From Branchiostoma floridae (taxonomy: Eukaryota > Chordata > Leptocardii > Amphioxiformes > Branchiostomatidae): 64,000 nucleotides of DNA. Both the position numbers and the translations under genes were made by a program. Shown here one piece after another: positions 28,101 through 37,100 of this stretch (position 1 is the first letter of the stretch; each line of letters opens with the position of its first letter). The notes beneath the pieces were generated by a model. That model was not told where the DNA came from. It ran no database searches and was given only the letters and a program-made list of their open reading frames with translations. The stretch is taken from NCBI RefSeq assembly GCF_000003815.2, contig NC_049980.1:8345692-8409691 (forward strand). Direction: 5' to 3'.

Positions 28101-31100
28101 GTCATACTGTGTTTGTAACATGAAAATCTGTGCAATGCTTATGCCTAACTTGAACTGAAGAGCAGTGCTAGGGCCACACCAATTTAATTTGTTGGTTCAC
28201 AGATTTAAAAAAGTAGAAATATAGCAAGTGAACATCATAAAACCTAGAGGAAACTTGAATATGGCTGTATTCACTCCATAAAACTGAGTGCACTAAGGCA
28301 TAAACCTGGTCCTCAGGCTTTGTTTTCATTATGTTTTTCCAGTGAAGCAAGTTTAAAAAAAATTTTTTTCTAAATCTGTGAACCCAAAAAATAAATTGTT
28401 TTGGCCTTAAGGAACATTCAGTTCTCACACTTGCATGGCATTGATAATGTCTCCTGACATACACTAATTTCATCACATTTCAATTACTGACCACCAGAGG
28501 GGAAGTAAGGTAGAGCAGAATAGAGGGCTGGAACCTACATATAACTAGATACTAGATACCTAATCACATGGGATGTATTGCAGCTGCTCTATAATGACTG
28601 TGCCAAGAGGGTATTCTCATTTTTTGTTGTAAGGATTTGTTGCAGTTTTGATAATTATAACTGTTATGATATTCAAAGGAGGATTATAAAATTAAACACA
28701 TTGTTTTAACCATCAACTTGAGAAAAATTTGAAGAAAAGAACTCTGTTTGCATGGAGTGCGTTCTATTCAATCGGTAGAAACCTTTTTGATACAACTAAG
28801 AAGCCTGTGTGAAAATAATCACCCAGTCTGTAGCACTCGTATCGAACGTTATCACGGCCCAGGTATGACAAAATTAATGCCTGATACGTCCTGTATGTAC
28901 CACACTTGTACTCAACCACTTTTCTCTGTATCTCTGCAGCCTGAGAATCTCCTGTACAGTGTTGAGGCAGACGATGCTCTGCTTAAGTTAGGTAAGTAAT
29001 CAGACTCGTTTGACATCATTTGTTGGTACACATCAACATTTTCTCTTTGTACTTACTGCATCTACTCAACTTGGTTGCCATGCTGCAAATCTTTTCAAGT
29101 TAGGCCATGTTGAACTAATATATGGATGACATCCTCTTGCAAACTGATGAGAGTGTGCAAGTAAAAAGAAAGTTTGACAAAAAAGTTGCCTTAATTATGA
29201 AATCTAAGTGGTCAGAAAGGTTGAACATTAATACAAAACATAGTGTAACAAACAATAAATTCTTCATTTTGTTCTTTCACATCTGATCTTGAAATATTCT
29301 ACGGCTCTTTTTTTTAATCCACGGCATATAGTTCTTATTTGTAGCTAAGGAAACAGCTAATATCACCCAAGCCATGCATCTAACTTACCAGGAGAGCAAA
29401 GCATCAATATTGTTACTGAAAAGAGTGTTAGCTTTTGCCAGAACTGTTCTATATCACATACTGCGGTTCCCAGAGAGGTGAATAGTTATGTTGTAGACCT
29501 TTCTGAAGCTATAAAAATTATTAGTCAACCCCATGGCAGCTATAGACAGCAATGGTCACAAGAAGTTGCTGATTGATGATGTTGCAGAAGAAAGGCCAGC
29601 AACCCCTGCCTGTGTTGTATCATACATATTACCACATCCAAGTCTAAGCTTGGGTGGAAAGTGTGACTAAATACATTGACCCACACTTTATGACGCATGT
29701 ACTTCAGGAGAAATCTCTGAACTACTCACAAGCACCTTTTACCCATATAGCTTCAACTTGGCACACAGCCATGCAGTGGAAACAAAAATTGAGTTTCCCT
29801 ACATGAATCCATAAATCCACCTTTCATATGTATTCTCATCATGGTTGAGCTGTGTGTTTTTAGTGAGCTGTGAAGATTCCATAAAACTATTAAAGGATTT
29901 CAGCAAGGATTTGAAATGGGCATGCTAGCAATGCAACCATGCAAGTCTCAGGCATATGATATTGCATTATTTACTTTTGTATGTTTTTTAGTCACTAACA
30001 AAGTTGGGAGTTAAGAATGCCTACTTGCAAGAAAGAAAAACAAATGGAACATTCAAGAAAACAAAGTCAACATTGTGTGATGATTCAGAATTGCTATGGA
30101 GAAGATTAACAAGGTATTGTGGATGTAAGCCTGTCGAATTATCTCCATGGAAGGGAATCATAATACATTTGTGCCTAATCCAGATAAAAATCCAGATCTT
30201 CTTCAACCTCGTATTAGGGATGACAGTGCAAAGGACCTGGCAGATCAGGTTCAATAGTGTTAGGTAACATCTTGTATAATCGCAAAAGTTATATAAACAG
30301 AAAGTTATTTTTGAATTCTGTAGGATTACTGAAATCCATTAGGCCAGGCTGATCGATTTCCTTGCTTAAAAATAGAACTGTAGCAAGCAGATATCATATA
30401 AGCATAGGATCAGGTAGGTAAAACTTGCATATGACCGTATTTATTCTGTTAAACTGAGTGCACCTAAGCATAACCCTTCTTTGTTTTCAAATTGCTGTTT
30501 TTATGAATTAAACATATTCTGTTTTTTAAAATCTGTGAACCAACCAACCAACCAACAAATTAATCTAATGTGACCTTAATGTCCATTAAAAGCATGATCC
30601 TTGGCTCTACAGTAACCTTTTGTTTGACATATGGTTTTCTAACTGCTATTCCGGCTTACAAGAAAAGACAATTAGGAAATTAATGAGGATGGCTATTCCT
30701 GGACATATAGCATTTCCATCTATTCATTAGTCCTAACTTCCATAGTTGGTCAGACATACATGTAGGGGCAGTATGGCTCTCGAGAAACAGTTCCCTTCCC
30801 TCTGCTTTTGAAAAATTATTCATTTTACATTTTTGTGTATATTCACAAGGATATACTGCATGATAATCTGTTGCTTAATTCTATGTACATATCATCACAC
30901 TAACATTCACTGATAGTTATGTCTTTAAACTAAATGTTAGCGTTAACCGTACATACAGTTTATAGTCCGATGCAATTTGGGGCTTCATAGATCATTCATG
31001 CCACACTGTCTATTAGTTTCAAATACAATGTATAACAGATACCCTTGGTGCATCCTGATATGAAATAAATACATATTGCCAATATGGAATTGTGCATCTG

Positions 31101-34100
31101 TGATTTCCACAACAGTTCCTGTTCAATTTGTACAGTACATGTGATGTAAAACTGGATATTTCAGTCCAGGTCCTCCATGTGTGATGGAGGTGAGGTAACC
31201 AAATTGATTCCAACTGACTGACAGGCCTGGGAACAGGTCTATGGGGAAATTTGCCTGGGTTTATATTGAATTCACAGTCTACTGTGCTGGAATTGTGGGC
31301 CAGGTTATTGGATTTACAGCTGAATGTGTCAGTGCTTCATGTGTGCAGACAGGTATAACATTTTCTGAGCAGGATAATAACATTTTTCCTGCAAGTACAG
31401 CCTCTCCCCTTTATATCAACTTCTGAGGTTTTATACTACATGTATATTTGTTCATAATAAGACATGCGAGACCATTCGCCTTGCAGCACATCGGTCTAGT
31501 ACTCCATCTAAACTCCAAAAGCAAAAAGAGCAAGGATCCTGTAGTGTTAAACCCAGAACTATCATTTATGCATGGACACATTAACTTAATAATATGTACA
31601 TATAGATGGATCCTTTTCTTTACATGGCTGGCCACATAAATGATATGCTGAAGAAAAAGAACTGATAAACCTTACACTCTAGTTTCCATGGCCAGACTTG
31701 TCAGTCTTGCTATGAAGACTCATTCAGTACACTTTCTACCACAATTGCTGTTTGGTTTTCTACATTGCAACATTATATTTCATTTCAATTGAAAGAATCC
31801 ATGGAAGAACACTAAAAAAATGCATTTCTGTCAAGATGTGAACATCTTGATAGAAATGCATTAATATGCAGTAACTTGAAGGAGTATCTAATTTGCCCAC
31901 AGTTGCTCAAACTTGAAAGTAATAAATGGAGAAAAATACAGTCTGACAGAAAGTTGAAACTTTGTTTTGCAGCTGACTTTGGCCTGTCTAAGATCATCAG
32001 CAATGAGGTGACGATGCAGACAGTGTGTGGAACACCTGGATACTGTGGTGAGTTTATCAAAACTTATCCAGGCACAATTCTAAGGTTCATAAGCTGAGTG
32101 TCCAATACTTGACGTTGTTATACATAGATTTTGCTCTCATAAATGTGTTGCAGTCCTTCTGCGTATAGTTGCTTTGGAGTTTAAGATGTATTTTGCCATG
32201 TGCCCTACAAGACTTAAAAATTTCATGTCATCAAGACCTTCAAAAAATGTCTTGGACATCTTCAGTTGATGTTAGTGTGCATCTTTTGAGGATTCCTGAT
32301 ACTGCATTACTATTAGGTCTTTTTTAATGCATCAGTCAATGCATCAGTCTTCGGGTACCCAGCAGACTTATGAGAGTTGATGTTAGTCATTGAAACCCTG
32401 ATAGCAGAACAGTCTTTATTACCTCATGGGGGGTTAGGGGGTGGAGATGTTTTATGGACTCACTTTTCTGTTCCATTTGCACAGCCCCAGAGGTGCTGAG
32501 AGGCCAGCCATATGGACCAATGGTGGACATGTGGAGCATAGGAGTCGTCACGTACATCCTGTAGGTCACTTACTGTAGCATGCTATTAGCTGCTATCTCA
32601 GTTCATCATGTGGTCAGTATGTAGCAAACATGTACTTCAGGTTGAATCCAAGGATACAAGACTGTGCTTATACATGTACCTTTAAAATGCCAATTTATAT
32701 ACATTTTTTTTTACATTCTACACACATGGTACTATTGGTAGTAAACAGTATCTATTTAAGTTTGCCCGCCGTTTCATCATTAGTGTAGTAAGCTTTTGCT
32801 CTTAAGTAAGAAGCAAGCTTTCTTACTAATATTACAGGTAGACTAAATGAAAATCAAAACAGTCAACCTCATGTTGAGATGTGGAACTTTAGAATAAGTA
32901 TTTTGAAGGTAATATTGTAGAGAGCTTCTGTGATGTACATTGTACGAAACATTTTTATAGTTACAATAATATTGTCTCACAGATTTTCCAATTAAGTTAC
33001 AAAACACAATGCCAGACACTCTGGCGTACCGATCATGAACAACATTGTTTGGTTGAAAGAAATTAAACAACATGACTTGGTTTCTGTTCCAGGTTGGTTG
33101 GGTTTGAGCCCTTCTACGATGAGCGTGGTGACCAGTACATGTTCAGGAAGATCCTGAAGGCTGACTATGAGTTCATGGCACCCTGGTGGGATGACGTCTC
33201 TCTCAACGCTAAGGACCTGGTAGGTCAACTGTAGCATCAACGTCTGCCATTTGTAATGAGATACTGAAAATTGGCTACCAGCAAACATCCAGCTCTGCAT
33301 AGTCTGTGTATCTCAATACCTTTTTTGACTCAGAATTAGGATATATTTCCAAAGCTCAGTTCTATAAATTTAACCCAAAGCAGCCTCTTTGGAAGTATCT
33401 TTTCAAATTTTTCAGAGATTTTTGCAATAGGATTACTCTAATTGAAATTGATTCAAGAATCAATTCAAGAATGTATACTGGAAGTCAATAAGTCACCTTT
33501 TCCCTCTCTTTTTCAAGCTAATAGTATGCTTCTCACACCTGGGAGTACATGCGAAATATGAGATTGTGAGATCGTGTGGCGAAATTGGCAGTTCTTTAGG
33601 CTCAGGTCCAAAGTTCAAAACCTGCCATGCCATCGATCTTGTGCCCTTGGGAAAGGCACGTTATGCGATTTTCCTCACTTCACTCAGGTTAAAATGAGTA
33701 CTAGTACTTAGCTTCTGCTAGGGCTGTCCTTTGGATGGGACATTTAATGGAGGTCCGGGTTGACATCTTGCAAAAGTGATAGTCACCTGTTATGTCAATA
33801 CTTCCACAAATGTGGTAAAACTGAATAGGATATGAAATGAAATAAATAAGTATACCACTCCTTTCACTTTTCTCCCCAGGTTCAGAGGTTGCTGGTCATT
33901 GACCCCAAGAAGCGGCTTTCTGCTGCACAAGTCCTGAATCACCCGTGGGTCAAGGGCAAGGCCAAGTCTGACCACCTGCAGGACACGGTCACCAAGATCA
34001 AGGAGTTCAATGCCAAGCGGAAGCTCAAGGTGACCACAGTTGTTTTTTTTTTAATGTAGAATTAAAGATTTATAATTATAAGTCCCCATCTTGGATCCTG

Positions 34101-37100
34101 CTTTATTAGCTCCCATAGAATTGGAAAATATTCCAAAATGCATATGATTAGAGCAAATATAATGTTTAAAAAATGTACCTCTGAATGAATTTCAGCATAT
34201 TCTTATTTTCATATGATTTCAATCCATAAAATGCAGTGTCAGTGAAAGAAACATAGAAGAATTGTCTGAGGGTATTCACCCAGGTTACCATCTGCGACAT
34301 TTAGTCATTTAGCTGAAAACTAATTAGAAGGATAGGATCCAAAGCAGATGCTGAGCCAAAGAGCAGAAAATTAGGCAGAGCAGTCCATATGTGCAGTTAG
34401 GATATAATGGAGACAGAGAACACAAATTACACAAGTGTACAGCAGTTCCTTCTGGCAGTCTAATGGCATGATGCTGTCTACTGCACAGTGCTGATGAAGT
34501 TGAAACTTAGATGTTTGTTTTTGTACATTGTATTTATCAGAAATGAAACAAGTCATTACGTTAGGAGAGTCAAGACAAGTCTCACTGGTAACGCTAGTTT
34601 GTCCCTCTATAACCTAGGGTAACCTGTGGTCAGGCCTCTCAGAAACGGTATATTAGGGATATGAAGTCGACAGGTGGTGGTTTCAAACTGCAATATTTTC
34701 AAAATAACCCATGGACTAGCATTAATGCCTGACCCAAAGAAATACATTCAATAACTTATAAACTAAATACAAAAACTGATAATAGATGGAATAGAATACA
34801 TTAGATGACAATACATAAAATACAGCATGAAAAGAAGCAAAGTATCCACACTGACAATCATTGGATCATCCTCATTAGTGATGGGGGCAGTGCCGAAGTC
34901 GCGCGGTGGAAGCCGAGTCCCAGCAATGGCTATAAGGGCGGGTGGGTGGGGAAAGAAAAGCGCTTCCCCTCCTCACAACGCTCTATCCACTTTTCCCACT
35001 CGCTACAGGTCGGCCCCACTTTGCTCTTCGGCACTAGTATTATGGATTTATCCAGATGAAAGCCAGTATGGATTATACACCCGTCTTACATAGTGTTATT
35101 CATCCGCTCTTTCTTTCATTGTCACCTGTCCATGTGCCAGGTCTGCCCCACCTTGCACTTCTGAGCTGCGGATGTCTCCGGGAGAATGGCAGAAGGGATT
35201 ATGCACGCCACCTTATATGGTATTATTTGATCACATGATTTCGGCTGACCAATGATCGTGCAGTGTGAATAGCAAAGTATCCACACTGACAATCATTGGA
35301 TCATCCTCATTAGTGATGGGGGCAGTGCCTCCGTCGCGCTGGCTCCTCCCAATGTCCTGCAATAGGCATAATCACTGCTTTCCCATACTTTCACATGAAA
35401 GTATCTCTCCCCATCCTCATTATCCCCTTCCTTATTATCCCCATTCTTATCCCCTTACTCAATCGACCATCATGCACCGCCACCACCGCGCACCCGTGCT
35501 TTGCGAACCCATGTAGACAGGATTGGCTGCACTGTTCCTCGGCCAACTTCCTAGTTTGAGATGTATTGTTGCCATCTCAGTCTCAAAATGCTGAATGGCA
35601 AATAACCCCTCTGGTCTGCAGTGTCAAAGTATTTCTCTTATCTTTCTGTAATTGTTTGCCAAGTTTCTGCACTATACAATACCGTAGAAAGCACACACGC
35701 ATTGCACCTATGCATTCTACTTCCCAGCTTAGTGTGTCTGGCTTTCCATACCCTCTTACGTTTTATACAGGTAGCAGCTCCAAGCCTCATTCTGTTCCTA
35801 ATTTAAATGCTTCTACCCTTTCTTTTGTTGGCTGTGATGCCTAGGAGAACCTCTTGCAGATTTCCCTACCTAATTTCAGTATCGCTGCTCCATCTTGGTC
35901 AATTCAAGTATCATTACTTCTATTTTCTTCTTACTTATACTTAGCCCAACTGAATTCCCATTTACTGAAAAGTCTTCACTGAGGAGAACCAGGTCATCTG
36001 CCAAGTCTGCGTGTTACCATACTTGTGCCCTTGGGAAAGGCACTTTATACGGCTTTCTCAGGTGAAAATGAGTACTTAGCTTTGGCTAGGGCCGTCACTC
36101 AGATAGGACGTTAATGGAGGTCCCCTGTCTGGGGACAGCCATATCCCGGGCACGTCAAAGAACCCACCACACGTGCGCTGTGAGTGGTTCAAAACCTACA
36201 GTTGCCACACCTGGGGCAATTACTGTCGTATTGAGGTCACTTGAGTGGCGCCAAATGACAGCTCGCTCCAGACCCTTGCGATTGAGGCCGGCCTATTGTA
36301 AGCTTCTCGCACATCAATCCCTGGCTGCCAAGAGAGAGTAGTCGGCCTACCCATTTAAATGACAAGATAACAGTAACCATAACAGGTCCAAATCCTCGAA
36401 CTGCCCACGTCTGAACCATGGTATTCTCTAATCTCATAACCCCGTCTATTACATGTCCACCGAGGAGTAGTGACAAGATACGTTCTTACCTAATACATGA
36501 CACGTTAAGACACTAAACCATTCTGAGAGTTCTCCAATATGTAGTCTTACACCACACTCCCTCCCATTGCGAATTCCTTTATCACACATGTTAGCTTCTC
36601 TGGAAAACCATAGTGTAAACTTGTACGGCGATCACAGTGTAGGCCTGTGGACTATCATTGGCCTTTCGAAGTCCCCTTATGCGGTGAATGGTGAGAGGTT
36701 TATTACGGGCAACCTAGTTTCCAACATTTGTCCCAAGACCCATATCTAATATACCTTGCTCACCATGCAATTATACATAGGCACATTCAACAATCCCAGA
36801 TCACTCTTCAATACGTGCACTCTGCAATGCAACCGATGAGGACTTTTTCCCTACGTTAAGTCCTCACAGAGCCGAGTGAACTTCTAGTCACGAGACACTG
36901 TGTCCCTTTTACGTGATCGTGCTTCCCAAGTCACGTGCACCTTGAGTGCTTAGTCATCAAATTTGAAGTTTGGTGGAGAGGCCGTATTGATGCTCATGAT
37001 CTCAAATTCCCTTGCATTGATTTTCAATCCGACTCTCCATGACTGACGTCTATTGTCTCGTTACTTGTTGTAGCTCCTCTTCACTATTCTCTATAAAGGC

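Larger units (their letters stand above)
28992..31972. other. CAMK4 intron 7
   Basis: Holds repeat copy B (29098-29290), a second MITE copy (30341-30578) and a near-perfect hairpin (31819-31862). No exon recognised. Confidence 0.7.
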
